Source: Camarhynchus parvulus
Taxonomy: Eukaryota > Chordata > Aves > Passeriformes > Thraupidae
Reading direction: 5' to 3'
Assembly: GCF_901933205.1 (NCBI RefSeq)
Contig: NC_044577.1
Coordinates: 2,677,321-2,741,320 of the forward strand
Length of the DNA: 64,000 bases
Made by a program: the position numbers and the translations under genes. This document shows positions 15,613-64,000 of this stretch, in pieces; the first letter of the stretch is position 1; each line of letters opens with the position of its first letter. Below the pieces are notes generated by a model that saw nothing but the letters and a program-made list of their open reading frames with translations, had not been told where the DNA came from and did not search any database.

Positions 15613-18600
15613 ACAGTTCTTGCAATCCAAGTACTTCAGTTCTTTAAAAAAAGGAACCACATTTCTTAATGCTGCAAGTTGGATAAGGGAAAATCTGCAC
15701 AATAATGGAGGTGTGCTCAAGGGAGGATTCCTGCAAGAATGAGACAGGGATGGATGAAAATACAAAACACACAAGGAGTCAAGGTATATTTCACTGTGGT
15801 GGTAGGAGAGATGATTAAGACAGAGGTGTGCAAGCCAAGGTTTGCCCATAAAAGCCTGTGGTCTTTTAAACAAAATGAAAACAGGCTGTCACACCAGCAT
15901 AAAAGATGGTTATTACTGTAGACATAATAGACCCGCTATAAATTCACTTTTTGTCTGGCTTGGCCCTCTGCCACAAACGTGTTGCAAACCACTACAAGGA
16001 TGCCTCATAGCCTTCCTTGACACAGCATCCTAAATTTCTTCCTTAGAAAGTGTGCCTCCAAATTTCCACGTGCATACTGCTGGTTTAATTCCTCTGGCTA
16101 TCGAGACAGAAATCAATATTTTTCAGATGTTGTGGGGGTGCAGAGAGTATACACTAGATTAGGAGAAATCCCACTTGTTCTCAGCAAAGCTTCTCCAAGA
16201 TCTTGGCTATTAGATCCAGGCCATATTAGAACCTGTGAGCACCACAGAGCAATAACACCACAGTTAGCAGATAAAATTCACACCTTCTGCCTGTGTTACT
16301 GCCTCCTACTCTGAGCCCACTGCAGCAAAAGGGAACATTTGCTAAAAACGTCACAAGCTTAATTTTAAAAGAAGTTTTGTGGTCCAATGTAGCAACAGTT
16401 TTATTTGAAGAAGCATCTGGACTTTATTAGATGTAAACACAGTTGGTAGACGTTGAGGAGGGGGAGAGATAAAAAATGTTCTCCCTGGAATATTTGAAAC
16501 CAGAAGCATTCATCATGCACAGCATACCCTTATAATCTAACACAGGGCTTTAGGGTGATGGTGCAGTTCACTGCAAAGCTCTTGCTACTGCAGTGAGTTA
16601 TTGTATTTATACTTCCATTGCCTCTGGCAACTTGCAAATGGTGACAGGTGAAAAGTTTCTTTTCTTCTTTGCAGGATTCAGCAGCTGCTTGCAGCCTCAT
16701 TCAGATTCCTTTGCAGCAGAAAAGACTGAAGAATGATTTCTGGTCCTTTTCAGACAGTTATGGACATTTGCCGAGCCTTTTCCCTACAAAAAAACCCTTT
16801 ATATTTGGAAAGGCATCACTCACAGATGATGTTTGTGATGCTCTCCCTAGCCTTGGCTCCTCTGGCACCAGCTTAACAAGGCCATGTCTTCTAGTTCCCA
16901 CTCAATAAACATTGTGTAATTTGTTCATTTAGACCGAATTCATATTTAGTAGACACATCAATACAAATTTGAGTATGAATCTCAATTTAAAATTCCCAGT
17001 TCATAACACCCCGAAGTTATGCTTGGACTTAAAATCAATATCAAAAATCAGTTTTGTAAAGGAAATTTCTTCTTTCAATAAGGCAAAACAAATCAGTGAC
17101 TGATATCTAGTGTGGCATTTAAACACCAGAAAGTGTAACCTTCCATGGAGGTGAATGTGGTTCAGTTTATTTATATACTACCATTTAGGAGATAATTTCA
17201 CCTGAAAGGAATTAAAGATGTAAGCAGTTACCCTTCGCTGAGGCATGTCTGCAGTGTTCCTGTGCACTCATAGAAAAAAATGGTGTGCACAGCACTGAAC
17301 ACACTGTGGGGCATGGTTTGAAAATGAATTTTATCTCTGTATGACCCCTGATTTAAAGTGCTGTGACTTGCAAAATTTTTCCAAGTGTGCGCCCCACCAG
17401 CAAGGCTTTAAGTGTGCCTGGGATGCTGTGGCACATTCTGCCATCCCTAAAAAAGGCAGTAATGTGTGCAGCACCAATAAATAAACAGATTTCTGGAACA
17501 ACTCAGTAGCACTGAAACCTGCTGTGTGGCACTCGAGGACAGGCACAAATTAATCACTTTAAGATTGTCCTGAGGATGGATTAAGTTCAGGCCATTTCCT
17601 CTTTCCTCCTGCAGCTTGGCTGGAACCAGCAGAGTTGGAAGGCACATTTTGTGTATCTGAGAACCGGATCTAAAAAGCCATTTAGCACCACTCAGAAAAG
17701 CTAACTAAGAGCATAAGCACACAAACATTAACTCATGAGGTCTCACTGATTCATGGGATGAACCTACACAGCTCTCCAGGGAGCTTAAATCATGGGAGGG
17801 ATTTTTCTAGATGCCAAAAGGATTAGGATGCTCCATTTTCATTAATAACCAGGAACTGTGCAAGGACCCACAAGGTCTTTGAAAATTCTTTTCCACGTGT
17901 TTGTTCAGTATGAAATCATCTGGTGGGCTGCATCCTCCAGTGGGTGCATATCTGTTTGTTTCTTTTAAAAAGCTTGACCGCTTCCAAGAGCAGGAATAGA
18001 CTCTTAGAAATACCTAATCAGTGTATTCAGATCATAACCAATACAGCATTATGGGGTTTTATTTCCTGTTCTGTGTTGATTTTTAATTAACGTTGACATT
18101 TATATATGAAATACTTGGTTTTCAAAAGGCCAACTGGAAACTCTCTTGTGGATTACCTCATCCAAGCACAGATATTTTTTTGGTGTGCATATTTGTAATT
18201 GTTTGAAGGTTTTCCAAGCATATCTTAAAGTCACACCACAGTTTTCAAACACACTTATGAGAATGTTATAAGTCTATGAAACTTCAAAGAAAAAAAATTA
18301 ATTTTACATAGTAATGGTGCTTAGAGTTTGTGATGGACACTGAATGTGGAAGGAATATTTAGGCCCACATCCTGTGAAGGCTGACACACAAATTTAGGGA
18401 TATAGCTGCAGTCTATGGATTTGCAGATGGGCATGGACAGTATGTATTGAGAGCAATTTTGTGAGATTGCTCTGGCCTGCTTTAAAATCAGTGCCACTTT
18501 ATGGTTTCAGGTTGGCTTTTCTAAAAAGAAGGAAGAATTTCTAATGGTCTTAAAGCATCAATCCTTCCCTGAGAGTTGAGACAAAAAGAAAAACATTAAA

Positions 18601-21583
18601 CAGAAATTAGGAGACTGAGCCTGCTCCCAAAGAAACCAAGGTCAGAAATGGTCTCATTTCAATGGAACAAAGTCTAGTAGTAAAATTTCTGCCTTCCTCT
18701 TAAATATTAGTCTTCCTTTGCTTCTCTCCTCGTGTGTCTGCCACAGCTCTCATCTCTCCAGTAGCTGTGATCTGCTGCCAAGATTTGCTCTACTCTCCCT
18801 GTAATTTATGACCCTGTCATGCAGTTTATTCCTACACACTTTCCCAGTGGCAAGGCTGAGGATACCAAGGTACCTAAATGCTGCTCAGAGTGTGGGGAGC
18901 AGATATACAAAGCACATGCCTGTCTTTATTCAGGTGAGGTAAATCAAATAGTGGAATAACTGCAGCAGGTAAAGCTCCACACTTTAATTGGTCTTTGCAG
19001 GGTCAGAATGTGAGCCTTTCAGCTGCAAAGCCTCACAGATCTCCAAGCTGAGAGCCAACAACAGCAAGGAATTCAGTGCCTTGAACTGCCTCTGGCCTGA
19101 CAGTGCTCCCCCCAGCTGATCTGCCTCCCACTGGCAAAGTTCCTACCAGACACTGTTTCTGCAGGAGCCAGGGGCATAAAGGACAGGGCTGTATGGACTC
19201 AGGCACTGGGACACCAGAATTTACTGTCTTTCAATGAGATTCAGGCTCACAAGTCTCTGGGACCTGGCCTGTCAGACAATCTTAGGCCACAAACACATGG
19301 GAGGTAGATGTCCTTAGGCTGACCTGAGCCCCCTACATTTCAGAGGGGCTTAGACAGCAGTGTCCAGAGCCCAAAGCTCTGCCACAGAGCTTTACCATCT
19401 TCCAGCAATGTTGGTAAAACACTACTGCTTTTTCTGTGATCCTTAGGGTTCTGTTGTCTTAAAGATCTCTTTCCCATACACAGGTGCTCCATCTTCTATA
19501 AAAATTCCTATCAAAGGTATGTGTTTCTCTTTCCCACTTTGACTTCCCTATAAGAAATGTCTCAGGATGTTTTATTTGATAGAGGAAAAAGAGTAATTTT
19601 TCAAATTTGTATTTCATGAAATTTTTTTCTAAAGAAACGAGACTTAGATAGGCCCTTTGCAGCTTTCCATTTCTATGTTCCTGTGCACCACTGAAACAAA
19701 ATTTAAAAAAAGGGAGAAGGAAGAGTCCATCAGGAGACAAATTCTTTGTGTAGCACTAATTTTCAATACTACACATGACATTTTGGACTGTAAATTAATT
19801 GAAGAGACCTTCTGTCAAAACTTTCCCTTCATTTTATGAGCACCTAATCTTCACTTTATACTAATGCACTCTGTGGAAAATGTGAATGTTGTTCCTGGAA
19901 AGTGAGCTACGACCTCTTTCCACATTGTATATAAATCTGGAGACTATAATCACATGCAGAAGCAACGTATATCTGCAGACTCTAAAGCTTCTACCTTCCC
20001 CTATAAATCTTTCAGACATGGAATGGACAGCAAGTGGGTTTATACTAATCCTGCCAGATTAATACCCCAATCTGATGATATGTATTTAGGTAATGTTTAC
20101 TTCAATTTCTGCATGACCTGGCTAAGCAAAAATGTGCCTCCAATAAATATAGCTGGCTTGGGACATATTCAATCAGTACAAACACCAGATGCATCATCAA
20201 GAGCTTTGGGATATTTGTTTTTAGCATATGACCAAGATATGATGCATCTTTGAAACTCTTCCTACTTCACTTAATAATAATGTTCAGCTTTTTTGGTCTT
20301 GCCAGAAGCAGTCCTGGACAACATAAAGAGAAACTTTTCTCTTCAGACAGTGTCAAACTATTCATTTTTTTTCCCCTTTAAAACAGCTTTTTTCCCTCCT
20401 CTGTTTCCATACCTATGGGAATGATAATTATTATTTTAGAACATCCTGCTAACAGGCTGAAATTCTGCACCTTTTAAGAAAAATGTAAATTTTTTTGCTC
20501 ACTTCAAGGGGCTGGACTGGCAACTGCCTTATTATAAGATAAGAGCTTTAGTTTTCCATCCATTACATGCCTAAGTACCTGCCTGGCCACTGCTCCCATG
20601 CCATTACAGGAAAAGTATTGCCAAGAAAGTGTAGGCCAAACTATGAAGCCATCCCTCTGCCCAGCACTCAGAGGTGCTGGCTGGGCTTGAGAGGAGAATT
20701 CTGCAAGAGAAGAGATGTGTCTGAATCACCAGCTTTCCTGCAAAACACTTTGAAGCTTTAAATCAGTGTGTAAGTGTTTGGAAGTAGCGAAACAGATTCC
20801 TGGAATATGGGCATGGCTCCTTGTTCCAGGCAAACTGACTTGTTTTCACTTGTGATGTCCCAGTGGAAAACCTCTTGCAGCATCTCTAGCTGAGCCAATC
20901 CCTCATACATCAAGGCTGAATTCTATCAGTGATAAAACTTCCATTTCCACACAAACTCCTTTGGTGGGGCTGTATCAGGGTAGATGGCAAAAAGAATGAT
21001 GTAAAATGGTCCATGAAAACCATGTATATTTGTTGTTACTACAAGTCATTCATCATCTCAAGAGTGAGCACGCTGCAAACTCTATAAATGCTGTCAGAAA
21101 GGCAAATGAAGTGAGTGACAGCCGTTGGAAAGCTCCAAATCTGTATGATTTCATGGATAGGTGGCTCACTACAGACTGAAAATACGAGCTCCAAGCCAGT
21201 CCAAGATGTAAAGAATCCCCAAAACCAGAAAAAGGACCAGAATCAAAAAACGTATGCAGACTATTATCAGTTTTGAGTACCAGGAAAAAAACAAGAGCCT
21301 AACCCATTATAATCAACAGTTGAAAGTAAAGAAGGAAGTCAAAGGATTAATGACAGAGCAGAAATTTTCTGAGTCAGTATAGGAAGTCCTTTGCCATGAG
21401 GCCCAAATTTCAACCAAAATGAATCCAAGCACAGCTGGAAGGTAACAGGAAGCCACCCCAGAAACAGTTAGGCAATGAGACATTAGGACTAAGGTAGCTC
21501 CATTTACCAGCTTGAGTCCCATTTAAAGGTTTCCAATGGAAGTGATGGGAGGAAAAAATAATTTCAGTACTGATGTCTATAAA

Positions 21584-21626
21584 GAACCAAAACTGTCCCT
21601 TGGCAAAGAAGGGACAGTTTTGGTTC
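21584..21626. repeat. Perfect 18-bp inverted repeat (hairpin)
   Basis: The left arm GAACCAAAACTGTCCCTT (21584-21601) and right arm AAGGGACAGTTTTGGTTC (21609-21626) are exact reverse complements with a 7-nt loop, GGCAAAG. Pairing does not extend well beyond the arms. The stem is a little shorter than a typical microRNA precursor. It could equally be a remnant of a small inverted-repeat transposon or a local inverted duplication. Confidence 0.9.
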
Positions 21627-24600
21627 CCCAGAGAGGAATCATACCTGTAAGGAGCCCTGGCTTCAGACTAATTGTGAGTTGACAGATTGACACAGAATGA
21701 AAGTCCAGCCTGCTTTATTACAATTTCTTGCTAGAATCTCAGCTTCCACTGAGGGTTTGAATAAGTCAGAAGCAGCCCTTCTGCCTTACTCTGGGCCTCT
21801 CTCTGGGCTGGATTCCCATCCACAGAAGAGAAAGAGTTGTGAAAGTCCCACAGGAGAAGTGACACTATTGCTGGACCATAGAAACGGCCAAGTTAAAATA
21901 AATACATCAGAAACCAAGGAACATCTTGTTGGCCTGGACTACCGGAAGGCAGAGGGTGGAAAAGCAAGAAGAAGAAGAAAGTGAGAATGAAGACAGGGAG
22001 AAGACTCAAGTTCTACCCCAGAAGCTGGAAAGTATAGAGCAGAAGGCCAATGAGAACTTCTGGGCAGGGCTGAAAAACAAGCGAAAGTGAGAGCTTCTCT
22101 CATCTCTGACAATGCAGCCAAAAAACCAGATTATTTACAGTAAAAGAAGAAGAAGGAAACAAACAAAAAAAATTAAAGAAAACCCCTCAAAACTGGCAGC
22201 AAAGAGCTATCCACACTTTTGGCTCCATATAATGCTGGGTGGAAGGGGTAAGAAAGAAACAGGGGACAAACTGCAGCTTGGAGCCAAAACATTTCCCTTC
22301 TGCATGCTCCTGGCTCAGTTCAGCCCTTTGTGACTCTCAATTTCAACCCCTTATGCACTCCCCTATAATCATCATAATATGTGGCTGTTTGCTTGCTCAG
22401 TGTATTCAACTTCCTCACAGCAAGCCAAGCTCAACCCAGCACTAGCATTTATTTCTGGATTTTAACCAGGCCTGCCTAAAACCAAACAAGACTCAGTGTG
22501 GTTTGCCATATTCACTGGGAGAGAATAAAATGAATTGCACTCAAATACCAGGGTTTGTGGCCAAGTTCACCTCATGCTGCTGGTGGTGATATCACCGTTA
22601 TTTCACTTTGCTTTAGTATTTTTAAAAGTGCTGTGGAAAAAGGGAGGGTTTCAGCTCTGTTTCTGGGCTTTGAGGGAGATGCAAGTGATCCTAACAAAAT
22701 GGACATAACTGACTGTTGCCCTTTCATTAAAAGAAAAAACCCTTTATTAGTCAAAAGTCAAATTATTGTTAGAAACCCGTAATGACTAAATAAAAACAGC
22801 CAACAGAATGTGAGCAGGGCAGACATCAACTGGGAGATGGAACAGCCCTTGAGACAAAATAGTTCCAACTCTGCCGAAAATAACATTTTTCAAGAGCTGG
22901 CCCCACTGTGCTTGGTGTGGGACACCAAGCCAGGTCCCACAGTCCCAATCAGCGATGCTCGTGACGCATCCTGAAACAGCAACTCAGAGTTCCAGAGCCG
23001 TCCTGAGAGTTCCCAGAGCTGCTGCAGAATTCCCTGTAGGGGCATCAGGATGGGGTATTTAGTATTTAGGGCAACATAGGTAGGATTCAGGCATCTGTGA
23101 AAGTCTCTGCCAAACATCTCAAATGTGATGAAGAACAGGTTTTCAGCTCTTTGAAGCTGGTATTCTCCATCTGGAAGCTTCACCAGGGAATGAGGGACTG
23201 TCCCGTGCCACTTGCTTGCCAATTCCCATTGTCATGGGTCTAATGAGAGTTCTCATTTTTGTTGATGTTTTGGCAACAGGAGGCATGTCAGGATCTCAGG
23301 TTCTGTTCTTAAATCACTAGTATGTGATGTAAATACCTAATTGAAAGTCAGGAAAACAAACAAACAACCTGAAAGCCCCAGGAGAACTCCTCTACCCAGG
23401 AAAGAATGGAAATCTCTTCTCCCTTGCCCTCCAAAGCTGCTCCCCTGATTTTGCAGGGAGTGGCTCACAAGAGTTAAATGCCTGGGGCTGACAGTACTGC
23501 AGACTCTAATGCAAAACAAGAGCTGTGGCTGCAAACTTCTCATCACTGGCAAACTACAACAATTTGGGTAGACCAAACTAAATCTCCTAATCCAGGGATA
23601 GCTAGAGAAAGGAAATGCATTTTTCCGTGTTGATGACACTGAACAATTCGTTGGGAAGGAGTGGGGAGGAGGGAGAAGAGAAGGAATTTCCATTGATAGT
23701 GCCAGAGATGCAGTTAATGTCCTGTCAGAGAGTATTTATACCCGATGAAACTCATTCCTGTGCCGAGTCCCTGAAGCTGCAGCTAACGGGCAGAAGGAAT
23801 GGATTTCATTTCAAGAGCCCTGTTCCGGATTCCTGGACGAGACACTCAGCAGTGAATGAAGCACTGTGCAGCACAGCCTCAGCAGCCTTGAAGTGAATTT
23901 TGCTGTGACCTAACAGAAACCACAGACTTGAAATTGTGATGATTCAGAAATTTTCGGCTCGCAACAGGGGTTCTTGCAAAATATTTGGGAACTGCAGGAA
24001 GCGTTTAATGGTCTCCCTATGTCAAGGAGAGGAATCCTGACCTTTTCTCTTCATGGTTCCTGTTCCTTATAAGCAATAATTTTAGAAGGACATAATTAAG
24101 CCCAAGTGGCCTTTTTTTCTAAGGTTACTTATAGAATAACAAGTGACTTGGATTGGTCCTTTATGTACTGATTCACCCTCTCTTTGCTGTTGGAATGTGC
24201 CGAAGAATGGCTACAGGGACAGACCATGCTCCCAGTCACACGTGTGGCTCCCCACAAGTGTGTGCAGTAAAGGAAATCAAGTGGAGAGGTTTATCTGCAG
24301 AGCAATACAATGGAGCAACAAAAGTCAGGAGAACTTTATAAGGGTATGTGCCTTTCGTAGCCAAGAGTCAAAAAGGTAGGATTTCAGTAGGAAAAAAAAT
24401 TGAATAGACCAAGAACATGAATCAGAATACCAATGGCCAAAGCAGAGGTTTGGGACATTCCTAGCCCTTATTTGGATGCAGAACCCATGAACGGGTGGTT
24501 TATAAATTCAAACTGATGTCATCTGAAGGAAGATTTCAGGTGAATCTTCCTTTCATTTCCTGTTAGCTTGAGGGACAAACTGACAGAGGGACAGACAAAG

Positions 24601-26606
24601 GAGCTACATCCCTTTCCTGAAATAAATAAGAGACATCTCACAAAGTTTAACAGTATGCAGTATAATAATTACTACATGCTTGTATTGTAATTACTGTCAG
24701 AGATTCCTTTAAAAAAGAAACCAGGCCGTTCCAAATAATTTTGAAATACTACTTGTAAGACTATTTCTGCTGGCTTGTAAATGATGGCTATGCAAGAAAC
24801 TAATTTAAGCATCACTGGAAATTATAATTTTGTTTTATGTGCTTCCAGTAATGTTTTCTCAAACAAGGATCTTACATTTGTCCCTGTATTTGTGTAACTA
24901 ATTCTGTGGAAAGCATTAGCATAGTCACACGCTTGCTGACATTGTCTTTTCTCATTCAAATTTCAGACAATACAATTTTCAGTTTGTGTAAGTACTTATA
25001 CTGCCCTTGAAGACCTAAGTGCAGTGCAAAATTACATGAACTGGACTTAAAGTAGACAGAAATCAGGTCAATGTCAATAATTTAACCTTCATGGGAACTA
25101 TACCTGACACATGAACCTTTTATATGCCACTTGCAAATAATTGCTAAAAGCAGATATTTCTTCCTTATGTTTGCTTATTCCACTACATCCTGTTCCTTAG
25201 GTACTTAGCTCTTACATTTAGCAGATTTCCCTGAGCAAATTTTATATATCATAACCCTGCTGTCCTTGAAGGCTTCTCATAACCCTTTCCTTTTCCATGC
25301 CAATTGAGCTCAATTAGCAGCCTATATCAGCAGCAGGATCTGGTCACACATCCATTGGCTCTATACTCAGTAACTGGAAAAATGATCTCAAATTGCCTCC
25401 TCATTGCATGTATGGATGGAAACTCCTCTTTTCCACTGATTTCCACTCAGTAATTCTTCTTTTGGAGCAAGCTAGGTAAAGTACATCCAACACTCAAACA
25501 GCAGCATTTTCTGACTATGTGCTTTTCACCCGGCTTTTATCAGAGAATTCCAGACATAAGGTGGAGTGTGAGATGGAATTCGAGGATGACACATCATATC
25601 TTAGGTCTCGGAAAAGCAGGAACACTTTCTGAAAGCAGGTTCTCATTTCAAGAAACTGGATATTTGCTGGCTTATGATGCTGTGTCCCGCTTCAAAAGCT
25701 AATACTCTCCCTTGCTGTGGCCACCTTAATTCTGTGAATATTATGTGGGACAATGAGTCTATGGTGACTCAAAAAAATAGATAAATTTAAAAAAGGCAGT
25801 GCGGTGGATCTAAAAATAAAAATTAGGAAAGGTGGGAATTAGCTCACCACAGCTCACCTCAATTGCCAGGTCAGGTTTCAATTTCCAGTAAGTTTTCAGC
25901 AGAGTAGCTTGTGTAAATGTATCTGTGGGTACTCCTCATACAGGGGAAAGGAAATTTCCTTGAAAACAGTTGCCTGACATCGCAAGTACGTGTTTTCCTG
26001 GAATGGAGCACGTGCTGGGTCAGTAATCTGCCTGCTGCCATAGCCTTCATCCCAGCAGTGATGTTACTGCTGGCACGTCAGTAAAGAGAACACAGAGGGT
26101 TTGCAGGAAGTGGAACCAGAGCATGGAGCTCAACATGCTGAAGAACTCTTACGGAAAGCTGTGGATGTGCACCTTAAAGATGTCTGGAAACACTGTAGGC
26201 TACTTCACACTCAGGTTTGTCTGAAGAGTTGCTTTTATACATTGGGAACTGCAGCAGACTTTTTAGATAAACAATCCCTTTGCCAAGACAAAATAAGTGT
26301 GCAAAGCATGAAACACAACCTTCCTCTATGGTCTGAACTTGGGTGCTGGTCCAGGCACTGTACCAGAATGGGGCATGCACTTTGTTCACTGGCAGCCTGA
26401 GAGCCACACTTACTGTTCACACTCTCTGCTTTGCAGTATTCCTTCAAACTAGGGAAAAGAAACCCCTCCAGAGCAGCAGAGATGCTCATGGGAAGAAGAC
26501 AGATGGAAGAGGTTGACAGAATTTGTGTACAGCAAGGTTACATTAGGGCATCACACTGAAGAACCCTTCTACTTAATAAAGGCTCAACACCTAGTATTTC
26601 TTTCAC

Positions 26607-26622
26607 TTTTTTTTTTTTTTTT
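26607..26622. repeat. Poly-T run
   Basis: Sixteen consecutive T residues. On the other strand it is a poly-A run that could be a retroposed tail, but no recognisable element adjoins it. Confidence 0.8.
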
Positions 26623-27045
26623 CTCAGAGTTGATTTTGGACAGCAAGAAATAAAGTCAGACAAAGAGGGTGTTAAATTTATTTTGAATGGAATGCAATGA
26701 CACCGATTTTTCCAAGCGAGGTGTGAAAGCTTTTAACCTTGAGTTCCCAGCCGTAGATAAAACATCACTCACAGTTGCTATTTCCAACCCGTATGTTGCA
26801 CCTCACCTTCTCCCCTGTGCAGAACATTACTCCTCCTGAACGGAGCAGTATCCGCTTACAGGCAGCGCTGCTCCACGGGAAAAAAAAAAGGAAAGTTTGC
26901 CTCTCCCTTCAAAAAAAGCCATTTTGTTCAGCCAGATGTTCTACAAAATGGCACGGCCGCTGTGCTTGAGGGGGGCCGGGCCTCCCACCCCGGCGGGGCT
27001 CGGCGGGGCGGTGGCGGCCCCCGCCCGGCCCCGGCGGCGCCGAGG

Positions 27046-27050
27046 CCAAT
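27046..27050 (+). promoter_or_regulatory. FN1: CCAAT box
   Basis: CCAAT lies in the context GAGGCCAATGGGC, 46 bp upstream of the TATA box. It matches the extended NF-Y consensus and is a standard element of FN1 promoters. Confidence 0.75.
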
Positions 27051-27095
27051 GGGCGCTGGGGCGGCGGCGGCCGCCTCCTCCCGCCCAGCCCGCCC

Positions 27096-27102
27096 TATAT
27101 AG
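27096..27102 (+). promoter_or_regulatory. FN1: TATA box
   Basis: TATATAG sits in a GC-rich setting (CGCCCTATATAGCGCC), 78 bp before the start codon. A transcription start about 25-31 bp downstream, near 27121-27132, is expected. That leaves a 5' leader of only about 45-50 nt with no upstream ATG. The position of the start site is inferred. Confidence 0.8.
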
Positions 27103-27173
27103 CGCCCGGCAGCGGCGCCGTGCCGTCCGTCGGGCTGTCCGTGCCGAGCCGTGCCGAGCCCAGCCGTGCCAGG

Positions 27174-63688
<36,515 letters not shown>

Positions 63689-64000
63689 GTGAGACCTGAT
63701 TAAACCAAACAAGGCAAAAACCCCACAGCTTTGTGTTGGCTTTTCCCCATAAATGTACATTGCTGATTCCTGGTTTCTTTTAGAAGCCGTGGGCTATAGG
63801 GCCATCAGTTTGTGGAGCTGTGTGTCTTGGTGGTACAGAAGGGGTCTGTGGACCTGGAGAAGGGATACCCTGTGGAGTCTAGATGGGGATAAAAGCAGTG
63901 CTCAACTGCTCACTGCAGAGTGGAAATCCTGTTGGGCTCTCATAATATGGGGTCACTTCTGGCTTAACTCCAGTGCTTCACTGTCAGATTGTGATCCTGA

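Larger units (their letters stand above)
14316..26929. other. Intergenic DNA upstream of FN1 (proximal part)
   Basis: No gene can be supported. The longest frames (about 118 codons or fewer) lack domain signatures. Simple features are a short GGGGACACA-like triplicate at 15587-15612, a perfect hairpin at 21584-21626 and a 16-T run at 26607-26622. The final few hundred bases grade into the FN1 CpG island. Distal FN1 enhancers are plausible here but not identifiable by eye. Confidence 0.7.

Noticed and set aside
26936..26950. Two ATGs upstream of the TATA box (26936 and 26948) as possible FN1 starts
   Set aside because: Neither is in frame with the fibronectin signal peptide and both lie upstream of the predicted transcription start.

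Overview
This window is vertebrate, almost certainly avian, genomic DNA. It holds the first 30 exons of the fibronectin gene (FN1) on the + strand, preceded by about 27 kb of DNA with no supportable gene. The bird assignment rests on fragments matching the CR1 LINE family (60975-61262, 4840-4905, and a decayed one near 5500-5620), on compact introns, and on a fibronectin close to but distinct from the mammalian protein. I cannot name the species. All comparisons with human fibronectin are from memory.

Layout. 1-26929: intergenic flank with scattered simple repeats, CR1 remnants, a roughly 800-bp purine-strand microsatellite block (13534-14315) and a perfect 18-bp hairpin (21584-21626). 26930-27500: CpG-rich promoter with a CCAAT box, a TATA box and exon 1. 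27174-63688: FN1 exons 1-30. They encode signal peptide and propeptide, type I modules 1-5, a QP-rich linker with I-6, two type II modules, I-7 to I-9, then type III modules 1-7, the alternatively spliced EDB module, and III-8 to III-10 with the RGD cell-binding loop. The window ends in intron 30, so III-11 onward, EDA, the V region, I-10 to I-12 and the 3' UTR lie outside.

All 30 exons join in one open frame of 4,909 nt (1,636 complete codons), each with an AG acceptor and GT donor. Every junction between modules is phase 1, so whole-module exons, including the 273-nt EDB exon, can be skipped without a frameshift. The encoded part covers the N-terminal fibrin/heparin/bacteria-binding and assembly region (I-1 to I-5), the collagen-binding region (I-6, II-1, II-2, I-7 to I-9), the self-association modules (III-1, III-2), and the integrin alpha5beta1 site formed by III-9 and III-10.

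I found no undescribed multi-gene system. The observations most worth checking are: five TGCATG (Fox-protein) motifs downstream of EDB; a threefold 171-bp tandem repeat in intron 7; a possible early-terminating intron-12 isoform resembling migration stimulating factor; PPSRN where mammals have PHSRN; an unusually short TATA-to-ATG distance; and the long GGAA/GAAA block upstream.
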